Below, in pieces: positions 36,272-46,152 of a DNA stretch of 64,000 bases. Source of the DNA: Sphingomonadales bacterium (GTDB lineage Bacteria; Pseudomonadota; Alphaproteobacteria; Sphingomonadales; Sphingomonadaceae); the NCBI GenBank assembly GCA_013297725.1, contig JAAFIB010000004.1, positions 22,955-86,954 of the forward strand, written 5' to 3'. Position numbers and translations under genes: made by a program. The notes beneath the pieces are model-generated. The model had not been told where the DNA came from, ran no database searches, and saw nothing but the letters and a program-made list of their open reading frames with translations. Numbering within the stretch: the stretch's first letter is position 1; every line of letters starts with the position of its first letter.

Positions 36272-36733
36272 ATGGCGGATTTCGCCAATTATGACGTCCG
36301 CCGGGTCATGTCGGTGCTGCCGCATCGATACCCGATGCTGCTGGTTGACCGGGTTGAGGAACTGGTCCTTGATGAAAGCATTCGTGCGGTGAAAGCCGTT
36401 ACGATGAACGAAGGCTTTTTTCAGGGGCATTTCCCTGGACGTCCAATTATGCCGGGCGTGATGATTATTGAGGCGCTGGCGCAAGCTGCCGGTGTTCTCG
36501 CCATGGAAAGCTTTGGCTTGGCTGGATCAGGCAAGCTGGTGTATTTTATGGCCATTGATAATGCCAAGTTCCGTGTGCCTGTAGAGCCCGGCTGTTTGTT
36601 GCATCTGAACGTGCAACTGACCCATAAAAAGCCGCGTGTTTGCAAATTTGCAGGGCAGGCAATGGTTGGCGATCAACTGGCTGCTGAATGCACATTCATG
36701 GCGATGATCGCTGATCCGCCGCCTACGCTATAG
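36272..36733 (+). CDS. fabZ: 3-hydroxyacyl-ACP dehydratase FabZ
   Basis: A 153-residue hot-dog-fold enzyme. The catalytic His is in [13 protein letters not shown], and the Glu is in [17 protein letters not shown] after [11 protein letters not shown]. It dehydrates hydroxyacyl-ACPs in fatty acid synthesis. It starts 6 nt after skp, with GAAGAAGG as ribosome-binding site. Confidence 0.96.
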   Translation: MADFANYDVRRVMSVLPHRYPMLLVDRVEELVLDESIRAVKAVTMNEGFFQGHFPGRPIMPGVMIIEALAQAAGVLAMESFGLAGSGKLVYFMAIDNAKFRVPVEPGCLLHLNVQLTHKKPRVCKFAGQAMVGDQLAAECTFMAMIADPPPTL

Positions 36734-36797
36734 GTTGTTACCCAAAGACTTGCATTTGCCAAAAGTCGCCGCTAATGGCGGCGCTTCCAATTTTCCT

Positions 36798-36820
36798 GGA
36801 CCCGGTCGGAAACCGGGCCC
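36798..36820 (+). promoter_or_regulatory. Stem-loop in the rpmE leader
   Basis: GGACCCGG and CCGGGCCC pair with one mismatch around a 7-nt loop, followed by TTTAAGGAG, where AAGGAG is the rpmE ribosome-binding site. A second stem (CGCCGC with GGCGGCG) lies just upstream. L31 leaders are known regulatory RNAs in other phyla; a similar role here is inferred. Confidence 0.35.
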
Positions 36821-36838
36821 TTTAAGGAGCATACCGAC

Positions 36839-37066
36839 GTGAAAAAAGATATCCATCCCGATTACCACATGATCAAGGTTCAGATGACCGATGGCACCGT
36901 GTTCGAAACCCGCTCCACCTGGGGCAAGGAAGGCGACACAATGACATTGGAAATCGACCCGACTTCGCACCCCGCATGGACTGGTGGCCGTGGATCGATG
37001 CTTGATGCCGGTGGCCGCGTTGCGCAGTTTAACAAGCGTTTCGGCGGGCTTAGCCTAAAGAAATAA
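36839..37066 (+). CDS. rpmE: 50S ribosomal protein L31
   Basis: A 75-residue protein from a GTG at 36839, with AAGGAG 10 nt upstream. The L31 pattern ([19 protein letters not shown], then HPAWTGG and [11 protein letters not shown]) is clear. None of the zinc-binding cysteines of canonical L31 is present, so this is a zinc-free type, as is usual in many alphaproteobacteria. A perfect hairpin follows the stop. Confidence 0.95.
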   Translation: MKKDIHPDYHMIKVQMTDGTVFETRSTWGKEGDTMTLEIDPTSHPAWTGGRGSMLDAGGRVAQFNKRFGGLSLKK

Positions 37067-37070
37067 GGAT

Positions 37071-37090
37071 ATCGGGGAGCGATCCCCGAT
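37071..37090 (+). terminator. Stem-loop after rpmE
   Basis: ATCGGGGA, loop GCGA and TCCCCGAT form a perfect 8-bp stem 4 nt after the rpmE stop. No T-run follows, so termination may need Rho or the stem may protect the 3' end. Confidence 0.45.
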
Positions 37091-37130
37091 AGACATCGGA
37101 AAATGCGCCTGCCGTAAAAGAGGTGCTATG

Positions 37131-37207
37131 GCGACCGTAGCTCAGTTGGTTAGAGCGCTGGTTTGTGGTACCAGAGGTCGGGGGTTCAAGACCCCTCGGT
37201 CGCCCCA
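37131..37207 (+). tRNA. tRNA-His (GTG)
   Basis: A full cloverleaf: acceptor GCGACCG with CGGTCGC, D arm GCTC/GAGC, anticodon stem CTGGT/ACCAG with loop TTGTGGT (anticodon GTG), T arm GGGGG TTCAAGA CCCCT, and an encoded CCA. A G at 37130 supplies the extra G-1 that marks histidine tRNAs, opposite the discriminator C. Confidence 0.97.
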
Positions 37208-37296
37208 TTTTTGTAAGGCATTTTTAGGCTGACAAAGCGGCTGCGTAATATTATTGCGCACTTGCGAAATATCACGCGACTCGTCAGGAGCCTGTC

Positions 37297-38328
37297 ATGC
37301 CCGCACTTTGGGATCTTCCCGATTTTGATCATCACGAATCGGTGCATTTGTTTGATGATGCAAAGACCGGGCTACAGGCAATTATCGCCATCCATTCAAC
37401 TTATGTTGGTCCCGCTGCTGGCGGCACGCGCTTTTGGCATTATGCTGATAAAGCCGCCGCAGTTACCGATGCTCTGCGCCTATCGCGCGGGATGAGTTAC
37501 AAAAACGCGATGGCCGGTCTGCCCGCTGGTGGCGGCAAAGCGGTAATCTTGGCAGATGCCGCACGCACGAAAACGCAGGACATGCTGGATTGTTTTGCCC
37601 GCGCTGTGGATTCGCTTGGCGGTCGCTACATTACCGCACAAGACGTCGGCATGTCAGAGGCGGATATGGTTTCGCTGTCGAACAATACTGCCCATGTTGC
37701 GGGCCTGCCGGGGCAGGGTGGTGATCCTGGTCCCTATACCGCGCGCGGCGTCTATCTGGGCGTAAAAGCTGCCGCACAAAGAGCCTTAGGGGTTGAAAAC
37801 ATGTCCGGCGTCCATGTCGCTGTTCAGGGTGTCGGCAGCGTAGGTGGCGGTCTTGCCCGCTATCTGGCCGCTGATGGTGCAAAGCTGACTATCGCTGATG
37901 TCGATAACGACCGCGCGGTCGCATTGGCGCAAGAACTTGGCGCAACGTGCGTAGCCGTTGGCGATATCATGACGGTCAAGGCTGATGTATTCAGCCCCAA
38001 TGCTTTGGGTGCCATCCTGACCGAAGCAAGCGTGCCTGCATTGCGCGTTAAGGCCGTTGCGGGCGGGGCGAACAACCAGCTTGCTTTGGGGCCAGAGGGC
38101 CGATTGCTGGCTGAACGCGGAATTTTGTATGCGCCAGATTACGTTATCAACGCAGGTGGGATCATCAATGTCTTGCGCCACATCGACAAAGCCGGTGACG
38201 ATGCAATCAATATGCGGATTGATGCTATTCCGGCTAGGCTGCACGCGATCTGGGATGAAAGCGAAGGCACTGGCACAACGCCCGCTGAAGTTGCCGACCA
38301 AATGGCAAAAAAGCTAATTGGTCGTTGA
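37297..38328 (+). CDS. Leu/Phe/Val/Glu-type amino acid dehydrogenase
   Basis: A 343-residue NAD-dependent dehydrogenase. The catalytic Lys is in GMSYKNAMAGLPAGGGK, a second key segment is AQDVGMSEADM, and the Rossmann motif is VAVQGVGSVGGGLARYL. The short length and the N-terminus match leucine dehydrogenase-type enzymes rather than glutamate dehydrogenases. It deaminates a branched or aromatic amino acid to its 2-oxo acid. AGGAG precedes its ATG. It has no obvious link to the ccm genes that follow. Confidence 0.88.
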   Translation: MPALWDLPDFDHHESVHLFDDAKTGLQAIIAIHSTYVGPAAGGTRFWHYADKAAAVTDALRLSRGMSYKNAMAGLPAGGGKAVILADAARTKTQDMLDCFARAVDSLGGRYITAQDVGMSEADMVSLSNNTAHVAGLPGQGGDPGPYTARGVYLGVKAAAQRALGVENMSGVHVAVQGVGSVGGGLARYLAADGAKLTIADVDNDRAVALAQELGATCVAVGDIMTVKADVFSPNALGAILTEASVPALRVKAVAGGANNQLALGPEGRLLAERGILYAPDYVINAGGIINVLRHIDKAGDDAINMRIDAIPARLHAIWDESEGTGTTPAEVADQMAKKLIGR

Positions 38329-38380
38329 TGTGAATCAATTGGCGTAATTCATCAGCGATGCTAGAGGCTCACGCAGAGTC

Positions 38381-39100
38381 ATGATGCATCGTTTCGCTAA
38401 TCCCTCCCGCTTTTTGCGCATTGCCAAGCCGCTTACCCCTGCGCTTTTTTGGCCCGGGCTGCTGCTTGTTCTTGGTGCATGTTTTTGGGGGCTGACACAG
38501 GCTCCACCAGAACGCCTGCAAGGCGACACCGTAAAGATCATCTTTGTTCATGTTCCTGCCGCTTGGTTGGGGATGGCGGGATGGACCGGTATTGCGATTG
38601 CCAGCATCGTGCAGCTGGTCTGGCGGCATCCGCTGGCTGGCATTTCGGCGCGCGCGATTGCGGTTCCCGGGGCATTGTTTGCGGCGATATGCCTGATCAC
38701 CGGATCGATCTGGGGCAAGCCTGCATGGGGCACCTGGTGGGTATGGGATGGACGGTTGACGTCGATGCTTGTGCTGTTCTTCCTGTATCTCGGTTATATC
38801 GCACTTGCCAATGCATCGAGTGAAAAAGGTAATGTCAGCCGCGTTGCCGCTGTGTTTGGCATTATCGGCGCAGTGAACATTCCGATTATCAACCGGTCAG
38901 TTGTGTGGTGGGAAAGCCAGCATCAAAAAGCGAGCATTACACTTGGCGGCAGTGCGATTAGCGATGCCTATCTGTGGCCGCTGTTCGCCGCCGCCATTGG
39001 CTTTAGCCTGTTGTTTGGCGCCATTGTCCTGATGCGGATGCGCGCGGCTTTGGCCGAAATCCGCATAGAGGCGCGCATGCGCCGGATCGCGGAGAATTGA
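38381..39100 (+). CDS. ccmC: Heme exporter / maturation protein CcmC
   Basis: A 239-residue, six-helix membrane protein of the heme-handling family with the tryptophan-rich motif WGKPAWGTWWVWDGRL and two conserved His (HVPAAW and the downstream WESQHQKAS). It loads heme on CcmE. Two in-frame ATGs start the protein (38381, 38384). ccmA and ccmB are not in this window, so they must be elsewhere. Confidence 0.94.
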   Translation: MMHRFANPSRFLRIAKPLTPALFWPGLLLVLGACFWGLTQAPPERLQGDTVKIIFVHVPAAWLGMAGWTGIAIASIVQLVWRHPLAGISARAIAVPGALFAAICLITGSIWGKPAWGTWWVWDGRLTSMLVLFFLYLGYIALANASSEKGNVSRVAAVFGIIGAVNIPIINRSVVWWESQHQKASITLGGSAISDAYLWPLFAAAIGFSLLFGAIVLMRMRAALAEIRIEARMRRIAEN

Positions 39101-39104
39101 TGCT

Positions 39105-39236
39105 ATGACACATGCAAGCTTTGTTATTGCCGCCTTTGCCGTGACCGGCATCGGGACGGTGTGGCTGATTGCCAGCAGCTGGATTGCCATGCGCAAATCC
39201 GAGGCGTTGGCCGATGATCTGCGGAAACGCCCGTGA
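39105..39236 (+). CDS. ccmD: CcmD, small heme-maturation membrane protein
   Basis: A 43-residue protein from the ATG at 39105 with one helix (FVIAAFAVTGIGTVWLIASSW) and a basic tail (MRKSEALADDLRKR). Size, topology and position between ccmC and ccmE are those of CcmD, which helps release CcmE after heme loading. It ends in GTGA, overlapping the ccmE start by 4 nt. Confidence 0.88.
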   Translation: MTHASFVIAAFAVTGIGTVWLIASSWIAMRKSEALADDLRKRP

Positions 39237-39682
39237 AGCAAAAGCATCAACGGCTTATCCTTGTCATGGTTGCTTTGGTCGCGTTGATTGGAGCCGCCTT
39301 ATTGGCCGCGTCTGCGTTGCGCGAAGAGGCGAGCTATTTTTATACACCTGCGACTTTGGCCAAAGCGAAAGTTGAACCGGGCAAAGCCATCCGTCTTGGC
39401 GGCATGGTGCAAAACGGGTCAATCAAACGTGCGGCTGATGGTGTGACGGTCAGCTTCATCGTGCAAGATCGCGATGCGGTGCAAACGGTGTCTTATACCG
39501 GGATAACGCCTGACCTGTTTGTCGAGGGATCTGGCGTTGTTGCGGACGGCAAATTGGACAAGGGGGGCGTGTTCGTCGCCGAAAGCCTGCTTGCCAAGCA
39601 TGACGAAAATTACGTTCCGCGGGAATTGAAAGATATCGATATGTCTGCGGCAGAACACACCAAAGACACCCTCGCCAAATGA
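39233..39682 (+). CDS. ccmE: Periplasmic heme chaperone CcmE
   Basis: A 149-residue protein with one N-terminal helix and an OB-fold. The covalent heme-binding His and the following Tyr are in LLAKHDENYVP. GTG start overlapping ccmD, and stop overlapping ccmF. Confidence 0.95.
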   Translation: MKQKHQRLILVMVALVALIGAALLAASALREEASYFYTPATLAKAKVEPGKAIRLGGMVQNGSIKRAADGVTVSFIVQDRDAVQTVSYTGITPDLFVEGSGVVADGKLDKGGVFVAESLLAKHDENYVPRELKDIDMSAAEHTKDTLAK

Positions 39683-41610
39683 TTGCCGAACTTGGCCTTG
39701 CCGCTTTGTGGCTCGCCGCGACGCTTGCATTGCTGCAGGCTGTTGCAGGCTTTATGAGCTGGCGCGAAAATGGTGGTGCGTTGACCGCATTGATTAAGCC
39801 GGTCGCGGTTGCGCAAGGGGTGCTGTGCCTGATCTCGTTCGGCGCGTTGTTATACTTGTTTTATGTGACCGATCTATCGGTTCTGCTGGTTGCCTCCAAC
39901 AGTCATGTCGACAAGCCGATGATCTTCAAAATTGCCGGAACATGGGGCAATCATGAAGGATCCATGCTGTTATGGCTAACGATCCTGTCACTATCGGGGG
40001 CAGCGATTGCCTTGTTTGAAAAGCGGCTGGACCGGCCAACGTTATGGGCCAGCCTATTTGCGCAAGCATTACTGGCGCTGGGCTTTTTTGCGTTTTTGTT
40101 GTTTTCCTCAAACCCGTTTGAACGGTTGAATCCTGCCCCGGAATCTGGCGCTGGCCTGAATCCATTGCTACAGGACGTCGGTTTAGCGTTCCACCCGCCA
40201 ACGCTTTACATCGGCTATGTGGGCCTCTCAATCGCGTTCTCCTTTGCTGTTGGCGCGTTGCTGACTGGCAAAGTCGGCCCCGCATTCGCCCGCGCGATGC
40301 GACCTTGGGTATTGCTTGCGTGGATTTTCCTGACCGTTGGAATCGCGGCGGGCAGCTATTGGGCTTATTACGAACTTGGCTGGGGCGGCTGGTGGTTTTG
40401 GGATCCTGTTGAAAACGCCTCTTTGATGCCATGGCTTGCGGCGACTGCATTGCTGCATTCGGTTGCTGTGCTGGCTGTCCGTGATGCACTGCGTGCATGG
40501 ACAATCATGCTGGCGCTGGTGGCCTTTGCGATGTCGATGGCGGGCACGTTTCTCGTGCGCTCCGGCATATTGACCAGCGTCCATACCTTTGCGGTCGATC
40601 CAGAACGCGGGGCGTTTATCCTTGCGCTTTTGCTGTTCTACATTGGCGGCGCGCTTGCGCTTTTCGGGCTGCGGATTGGTTCAGTACGAGAGGGCAAACA
40701 GTTCAATCTGCTAAGCCGTGAAGGCGGCATCGTTGCCAACAATATCTTCCTGTCGGTAATCCTCGCGGTGGTGCTGGTCGGCACGCTTTGGCCATTGGCA
40801 GCGGAGGCGATGGGTGAAAAGATTTCGGTGGGGCCACCCTATTTCAATCGCGCGACTGTGCCGATCGGATTGCTGTTGATGCTCGCCCTAATGGTTGGCC
40901 CGTTGCTGCGTTGGCGCAGCGATGATGGAGCGCGACTGAAGCGGGTTATTGTGCCTGCAATGGCGGCGCTGGTGACGGGCATATTGCTATTTGTGCAATG
41001 GCCAAGTGCAGGGTTGTTTCCGATCCTGTCGCTCTCTCTTGCAGTGGGACTTGCTATCGCGTCTATCTTGCCGCTGGTTGGTCGCAACCTGTTAAGGACG
41101 CCATTGACGACATGGGGCATGGCGCTGGCGCATTTCGGTCTTGCGGTCAGCATTGCTGGTATGGCGACAGAGTCCGGCTGGTCCAGCGAACGATTGGCCG
41201 CGATGCGTGTTGGCGAAGAGGCCAAGATTGCGGGCTGGACAGTTACGCTTAAAAACGTGAAGCCGGTGGCCGGAGACAATTGGGTCGCGATTGAGGGAGA
41301 AGCTGTTGCGCGTAACGGCGATTTTACCGCAACGCTAACCCCGCAAGCCCGCCAGTTTTTTCAGCCTGCCCAGCAAACCAGCGAAGCTGCACTGCTGACA
41401 CGCTGGAACGGCCAGCTTTATGTTGTCCTCGCACCGGTTGACGGAGATAACTTTGATAGATGGCAGGTCCGGCTTTGGTGGAAACCGTTTGTCACCTTCA
41501 TCTGGCTTGGTGCGGCGATCATCGCCTTTGGCGGATTTCTGGCTTTGATCGGGCGAGCACGCCTGCTGCGCCGCCGCAAAAAAGCCGATGAATCATGGGG
41601 CTATGCATGA
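39679..41610 (+). CDS. ccmF: Cytochrome c heme lyase subunit CcmF
   Basis: A 643-residue protein with about 14-15 helices. The WWD domain reads WGGWWFWDPVENASLMPWL, and conserved His residues occur in TWGNHEGSM, LLHS and SVHTFA. It attaches heme to apocytochromes, with CcmH and CcmI. Start ATG at 39679 overlaps ccmE (ATGA); its stop overlaps ccmG (ATGA). Confidence 0.95.
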   Translation: MIAELGLAALWLAATLALLQAVAGFMSWRENGGALTALIKPVAVAQGVLCLISFGALLYLFYVTDLSVLLVASNSHVDKPMIFKIAGTWGNHEGSMLLWLTILSLSGAAIALFEKRLDRPTLWASLFAQALLALGFFAFLLFSSNPFERLNPAPESGAGLNPLLQDVGLAFHPPTLYIGYVGLSIAFSFAVGALLTGKVGPAFARAMRPWVLLAWIFLTVGIAAGSYWAYYELGWGGWWFWDPVENASLMPWLAATALLHSVAVLAVRDALRAWTIMLALVAFAMSMAGTFLVRSGILTSVHTFAVDPERGAFILALLLFYIGGALALFGLRIGSVREGKQFNLLSREGGIVANNIFLSVILAVVLVGTLWPLAAEAMGEKISVGPPYFNRATVPIGLLLMLALMVGPLLRWRSDDGARLKRVIVPAMAALVTGILLFVQWPSAGLFPILSLSLAVGLAIASILPLVGRNLLRTPLTTWGMALAHFGLAVSIAGMATESGWSSERLAAMRVGEEAKIAGWTVTLKNVKPVAGDNWVAIEGEAVARNGDFTATLTPQARQFFQPAQQTSEAALLTRWNGQLYVVLAPVDGDNFDRWQVRLWWKPFVTFIWLGAAIIAFGGFLALIGRARLLRRRKKADESWGYA

Positions 41611-42134
41611 AACGCAGTTGGCTGATCTGGGCACCGCTTATTGTCTTCGCCTTTCTGGGCGGGATATTTCTGTATGGTTTGACAGAGCCAAAGGATGATT
41701 ATGTCCGATCGCATATGATCGGAAAGCCGCTGCCGGTGTTTAACTTCCCTGCGGCAACCGATGGCATACCTGCGCTGGCAAATACTGACTTTGCCGATGG
41801 CAAGCCCAGGATGCTGAACCTGTTCGGCAGCTGGTGCACCCCGTGCAAGGCAGAGGCTCCAATGCTGGAGCAGCTTAAAAAGCAAGGCGTTGAAATTCAC
41901 GGTATAGCGATCAACGATACCCCGGAAAATGTGGCCACATTTCTAACTGAATTCGGCAATCCGTTTGTCCGTATCGGATCAACCGATATGGCATTTCAGC
42001 TGCAGCTGGGTTCGTCGGGTGTGCCGGAGACTTTCATCGTCGATGGCAAGGGGCGCATTGTGTACCAGCATATCGGCGATATCCGCGCGGATGACGTGCA
42101 GCCATTGCTTGAAAAATGGCGGGCGCTGCAATGA
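41607..42134 (+). CDS. ccmG: Thiol:disulfide interchange protein CcmG/DsbE
   Basis: A 175-residue membrane-anchored thioredoxin. The active site is SWCTPCKAEAP, with the family GSSGVPETF cis-Pro region. It reduces the CXXCH cysteines of apocytochromes. I choose the ATG at 41607 because it overlaps the ccmF stop like the other junctions; an ATG at 41595 is also in frame. Confidence 0.94.
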   Translation: MKRSWLIWAPLIVFAFLGGIFLYGLTEPKDDYVRSHMIGKPLPVFNFPAATDGIPALANTDFADGKPRMLNLFGSWCTPCKAEAPMLEQLKKQGVEIHGIAINDTPENVATFLTEFGNPFVRIGSTDMAFQLQLGSSGVPETFIVDGKGRIVYQHIGDIRADDVQPLLEKWRALQ

Positions 42135-42535
42135 AGCGCCTCCTTCTAATACTACTGCTTATGATAGCTGCGCCATTATCCGCGCAGGATGGCCCAACGC
42201 CTCCACTCGCTAATGTGCAGTTGGAAAACCCGGCCCAAGAAGCGCGTGCACTGGCATTGATGGAAAATCTGCGCTGCATCCAGTGTCAGGGCCAATCGAT
42301 TCACGACAGCGACGCGCCGATTGCAGAGGCGATGCGGCATGAAGTGCGCAGCCGCGTAGTCGCCGGGCAAAGCGATGCCGAGATCGAAGGCTGGTTGATC
42401 GAGCGTTACGGCGACTGGGTTAGCTTTGCGCCGCCTGCAAGCGGATCAGGCCTGATGCTTTGGCTGGCACCTTTGCTGCTGCTTGGCGCTGCGTTGTGGT
42501 TGGCGCGTGGCCGTTTTGGAAAGGGGCGATCATGA
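42131..42535 (+). CDS. ccmH: Cytochrome c maturation protein CcmH (CcmL-type)
   Basis: A 134-residue protein with a signal peptide, the redox motif RCIQCQ in NLRCIQCQGQSI, and a C-terminal transmembrane helix. The segment GQSDAEIEGWLIERYGDWV is diagnostic. It presents reduced apocytochrome to the heme lyase. ATG at 42131 overlaps ccmG, and the stop overlaps the next gene. Confidence 0.95.
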   Translation: MKRLLLILLLMIAAPLSAQDGPTPPLANVQLENPAQEARALALMENLRCIQCQGQSIHDSDAPIAEAMRHEVRSRVVAGQSDAEIEGWLIERYGDWVSFAPPASGSGLMLWLAPLLLLGAALWLARGRFGKGRS

Positions 42536-43185
42536 TCGGCTGGTTGCCCGCGGCCCTGATCGCTGCTGCCGTGATGGCTGGATTGTTGCTAGTCCTGCCT
42601 GGCCGGAAACAGCTGTGGCCTGTGATTGCCGCCGCTGTTGTTCTCGGCCTTGCTGGCTATGCATGGCAAGGCTCACCTGAACAATCATCTGCACCAGCCA
42701 GGCCGATTACAGCAAAGCTGAAAACCGCAGAGATGCTAGTCCAGATGCGCGCTGATATGGACGTCGGCTACGGCGCGGGCAAGCAATGGCTGATCATATC
42801 CGACAGCTATGCGCGAAGCGGCAAATATGATTATGCGGCGGCTGCAATTCAGGCGGGGCTTCGTGAAAACCCCCAAAATGGAGATCTGTGGTCGGGCTTT
42901 GGCGTAGTGCTGTTGCTTGCAGGCGACGGACAGATGTCGCCGCCTGCAAAAATGGCCTTTGCAAATGCCCGAAAATTTGGCCCACGCAATCGCGCTCCAG
43001 ACTATTTTGAAGGGCTGGTAGAACTGTTTGAAGGGCGTCCTGCAAAGACCGTAGAAATCTGGCAACGCCTAGTTGACGACGCGCCAGATAAAGCGATTTG
43101 GCAGCCAAAGCTGGAGTCGCAGCTCGGCGGGTTGAAAACTATGTTGCAATCTATGCAACCAGCGGATGTAAATAAAAATAAGTAA
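42532..43185 (+). CDS. ccmI: CcmI/CycH-type TPR protein
   Basis: A 217-residue protein with two N-terminal helices and a TPR-rich periplasmic domain (SYARSGKYDYAAAAIQAGLRENP, then ANARKFGPRNRAPDYFEGLVELF). It is the apocytochrome chaperone of the lyase. The start at 42532 overlaps ccmH by 4 nt (ATGA). It is shorter than CycH of rhizobia (about 370 residues), so only the C-terminal TPR part is represented. Confidence 0.88.
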   Translation: MIGWLPAALIAAAVMAGLLLVLPGRKQLWPVIAAAVVLGLAGYAWQGSPEQSSAPARPITAKLKTAEMLVQMRADMDVGYGAGKQWLIISDSYARSGKYDYAAAAIQAGLRENPQNGDLWSGFGVVLLLAGDGQMSPPAKMAFANARKFGPRNRAPDYFEGLVELFEGRPAKTVEIWQRLVDDAPDKAIWQPKLESQLGGLKTMLQSMQPADVNKNK

Positions 43186-43325
43186 CTGATTTAATGGTCT
43201 TAATTGTATTCAATGCTTAGGCGACATTTGTTGTAAGCCCTATAGGCACATGCTATCCGCCTGCGCCCGTCTCCATGCATTATGCTTTTGGTTGCGGCAC
43301 ATAGGTTCTATTGCCTGGGGGTTGC

Positions 43326-45263
43326 ATGGCAGTCACAGTATCAGACGCACCGAACGATCAAGCTAGCAGTGAAAATCACGGGCACGCACCGCAAGGTTCC
43401 CTGCTCGCATTGTGCGTTGGCACCGTTGGGGTTGTATTCGGTGATATCGGCACCAGCCCGATCTATGCTTTCCGCGAAACCTTTGCAGGGCATCATCCGA
43501 TCGACCCAGACCCCCTGCACATCAAAGGTGTTTTGAGTCTCGTTTTCTGGTCGATGATGATTGTGGTGACATTCAAATATGTCCTAACCATTATGAAAGC
43601 TGACAATAAAGGAGAAGGTGGTAGCCTTGCTCTCCTTGCGCTTATCAGCCGCAAAACCCAAGGTGCACGCTGGACTGCGCCCATTGTGATGCTGGGGGTT
43701 TTTGCAACTGCGCTCTTTTACGGCGATTCGATGATTACCCCGGCCATGTCTATTTTGGGCGCAGCAGAGGGATTAAAATACGTCAGCCCGGGCTTCAGCC
43801 CCTATATCGTTCCAATTTCTGTTGTAATTATTGCAGGCCTGTTCGCGATACAGTCGCGCGGCACTGCAAAAGTGGGGCAGTGGTTTGGGCCGATTATGCT
43901 GCTCTATTTTTCGACACTGGCCGGTCTTGGCCTGATGCATATGGCTAAGATGCCGTTGATCGTTCTGGACGTACTGAACCCTCTCAATGCACTTAACTTC
44001 TTTTATGTAGATGGCTTCAGAGCGTTCGTTGCAATGGGGACAGTCGTTTTGGCAGTGACCGGAGCGGAGGCGCTCTATGCGGATATGGGGCATTTTGGTC
44101 GTAAGCCAATCTCTTATAGTTGGCTGATTTTCGTGCTGCCTGCACTGATGCTCAACTATATGGGGCAGGGGGCAATGATTCTTACAATGACGCCAGCTGA
44201 GGCGCAGGTGGCGATCCGCGATCCGTTCTTCCTGATGGTACCTGAAATGATCAGCACGCCTGTTATCTTCTTAACAATTATGGCGGCGATTATTGCCAGC
44301 CAAGCGGTGATCTCTGGCGCGTTCTCGCTGACGCAACAGGCGATCCAGCTGGGCTTTATGCCGCGCATGACGATTCAGCATACCAGTGAGAAAGCGGCGG
44401 GTCAGATTTACATCCCAGCGATCAACTGGGGGCTGGCTGTTATGGTCCTTATACTGGTGCTGTTCTTCCAATCGTCGTCCAATCTTGCCGCAGCTTACGG
44501 AATCGCCGTCACTGGCGCTATGTTCATTGACACCTGCCTGATCTCGGTTGTGCTGCTGACATTGTGGAAATGGCCGAAATGGAAAGCACTACCTGTACTT
44601 GCAGTCTTCTTCATTGTTGATTTTGCCTATCTTGGCGCGAATTTGTTGAAGGTTCCGGATGGCGGTTGGGTGCCGCTCATGATCGGATTGATAATCTTCA
44701 CACTGCTGACAACATGGTCACGCGGCCGCGCGCTAATGCGAGAACGGATGGCCGAAAGCACGATGCCGATGGAGATATTCATCAAGTCTGCCGCAGGAAG
44801 CGCTCAGCGTGTGCCGGGAACTGCAATCTTCATGGCCTCGACGAGTGCTGGCGTACCATCAGCGTTGCTGCACAACATAAAACACAACCGCATCCTGCAT
44901 GAGCGGGTGATCATTCTGACCGTGCAGATTGCCGAAGTGCCTTATGTCGATGAAGCCAACCGTGCGAGCTGCAAGACCTTAGGTGAGGGCTTTTATCGTG
45001 TGGTTCTGCGTTATGGCTTCTTAGAGGAAACGGACGTCCCCGCGGCTCTTGCGCGAGTAGATTTGTGTGGTCCGCCATTTGAAATGATGCAAACCAGCTT
45101 CTTCTTGTCCCGCCAAACGCTGATCGCGTCCAAAGCGCCCGGCATGGCAATATGGAGAGAGAAAGTTTTCGCTTGGATGCTGCGCAATGCTGCCAATGCG
45201 ATGGAGTTTTTCCGCCTGCCGTCAAACCGCGTTGTCGAGTTGGGCAGTCAGGTAGAAATCTAG
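43326..45263 (+). CDS. kup: Kup-family potassium transporter
   Basis: A 645-residue protein. About 12 helices form the N-terminal 450 residues, with the family opening [18 protein letters not shown] and the selectivity region GALSAL-like [22 protein letters not shown] cytoplasmic C-terminal domain follows. It brings in K+ with H+. The ATG at 43326 is preceded by GGGGG. Its own transcription unit is likely, since the preceding ccm operon ends 140 bp upstream. Confidence 0.95.
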   Translation: MAVTVSDAPNDQASSENHGHAPQGSLLALCVGTVGVVFGDIGTSPIYAFRETFAGHHPIDPDPLHIKGVLSLVFWSMMIVVTFKYVLTIMKADNKGEGGSLALLALISRKTQGARWTAPIVMLGVFATALFYGDSMITPAMSILGAAEGLKYVSPGFSPYIVPISVVIIAGLFAIQSRGTAKVGQWFGPIMLLYFSTLAGLGLMHMAKMPLIVLDVLNPLNALNFFYVDGFRAFVAMGTVVLAVTGAEALYADMGHFGRKPISYSWLIFVLPALMLNYMGQGAMILTMTPAEAQVAIRDPFFLMVPEMISTPVIFLTIMAAIIASQAVISGAFSLTQQAIQLGFMPRMTIQHTSEKAAGQIYIPAINWGLAVMVLILVLFFQSSSNLAAAYGIAVTGAMFIDTCLISVVLLTLWKWPKWKALPVLAVFFIVDFAYLGANLLKVPDGGWVPLMIGLIIFTLLTTWSRGRALMRERMAESTMPMEIFIKSAAGSAQRVPGTAIFMASTSAGVPSALLHNIKHNRILHERVIILTVQIAEVPYVDEANRASCKTLGEGFYRVVLRYGFLEETDVPAALARVDLCGPPFEMMQTSFFLSRQTLIASKAPGMAIWREKVFAWMLRNAANAMEFFRLPSNRVVELGSQVEI

Positions 45264-45357
45264 TCCAAAACAGAGATAAATCCATAAACACCATAGGCTT
45301 GCAATAGCAGAAAAGCACGCTAGAGAACAAATATAGAACTTATGTGGGAAGCATAAT

Positions 45358-46113
45358 TTGGCGTCTTTAGCACCTCTTATACTGCTGTTCGATCAGGCTC
45401 CGCATGAGATGAAGCGCAGACTTCTGCTGCTTGCTGAGGACAGCCCTGATCTTTTGGTCGAAATCACGTCGGATCAATCTGTACTGTCGGCAAAAGTGCA
45501 GCATGGCAGCGTTGGTTTTGATGTATTTTGGACAGAAGAAACACCAGTTTTGTCAGGCTATCGCTCGGTATTTTTCGGGACTTTGGCACCAGGAAAATCC
45601 ACTCTCCTATCTATCAATTTGACCGAGGATTTGGCTGGCGGTGAACGCGTTGCTCCGATTGCAAAAGCACTGCTTGTTTTTGGGGCTAGGATCGCAAGAC
45701 AGCTTTCTGCAAAGGCGGTCATGTGGACGCCCGGCAAAATTATATCAGACCCAGCGTTTTTCGGAGAGAATGTTGAAAACTATGCAAAGGGGGAGGTCTT
45801 CCCTGTACTGGTCACGGTTGATTTCGACTATGAGGATGATGAGCGCACGTTACGTTCATCCGGACTGGATTGGTTTTCCGGACAAGAAATTGAACTATCT
45901 GGCGGCGGCTTTCAGGCGCAGGATTTGGTGCGACGTGCTGTGCGTTTGGTGCATGACATCGGCACAAACGGAGCGGTGATTACAAGTCAGCTGGTACCGG
46001 ATATAGATTCCGATAAAGTGATTACATTGGAGCCAATGCCAGAAAGCAATGTGTTGCGTTGCGAAATACACTCCAAAACGGATGAAACTCTTCGGGTCAC
46101 TTCGGTCCATTGA
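45358..46113 (+). CDS. DUF4261-like protein, unknown function
   Basis: 251 residues from a TTG at 45358, with GGGAAG upstream. The C-terminal half (residues about 118-235) resembles DUF4261: AKAVMWTPGKIISDPAFF, RSSGLDWFSGQEIEL and a helix then strand ending. The N-terminal half is unassigned. It is soluble, with no signal peptide. It lies 30-40 nt before the AHH nuclease-like gene on the same strand, so the two may be expressed together. Base composition here is more AT-rich than the ccm region. A role as partner or antidote of the nuclease-like protein is only speculation. Confidence 0.55.
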   Translation: MASLAPLILLFDQAPHEMKRRLLLLAEDSPDLLVEITSDQSVLSAKVQHGSVGFDVFWTEETPVLSGYRSVFFGTLAPGKSTLLSINLTEDLAGGERVAPIAKALLVFGARIARQLSAKAVMWTPGKIISDPAFFGENVENYAKGEVFPVLVTVDFDYEDDERTLRSSGLDWFSGQEIELSGGGFQAQDLVRRAVRLVHDIGTNGAVITSQLVPDIDSDKVITLEPMPESNVLRCEIHSKTDETLRVTSVH

Positions 46114-46152
46114 ATCTACCCCTCGCAAATTCAGGGAGGGTGTGATGTGCAA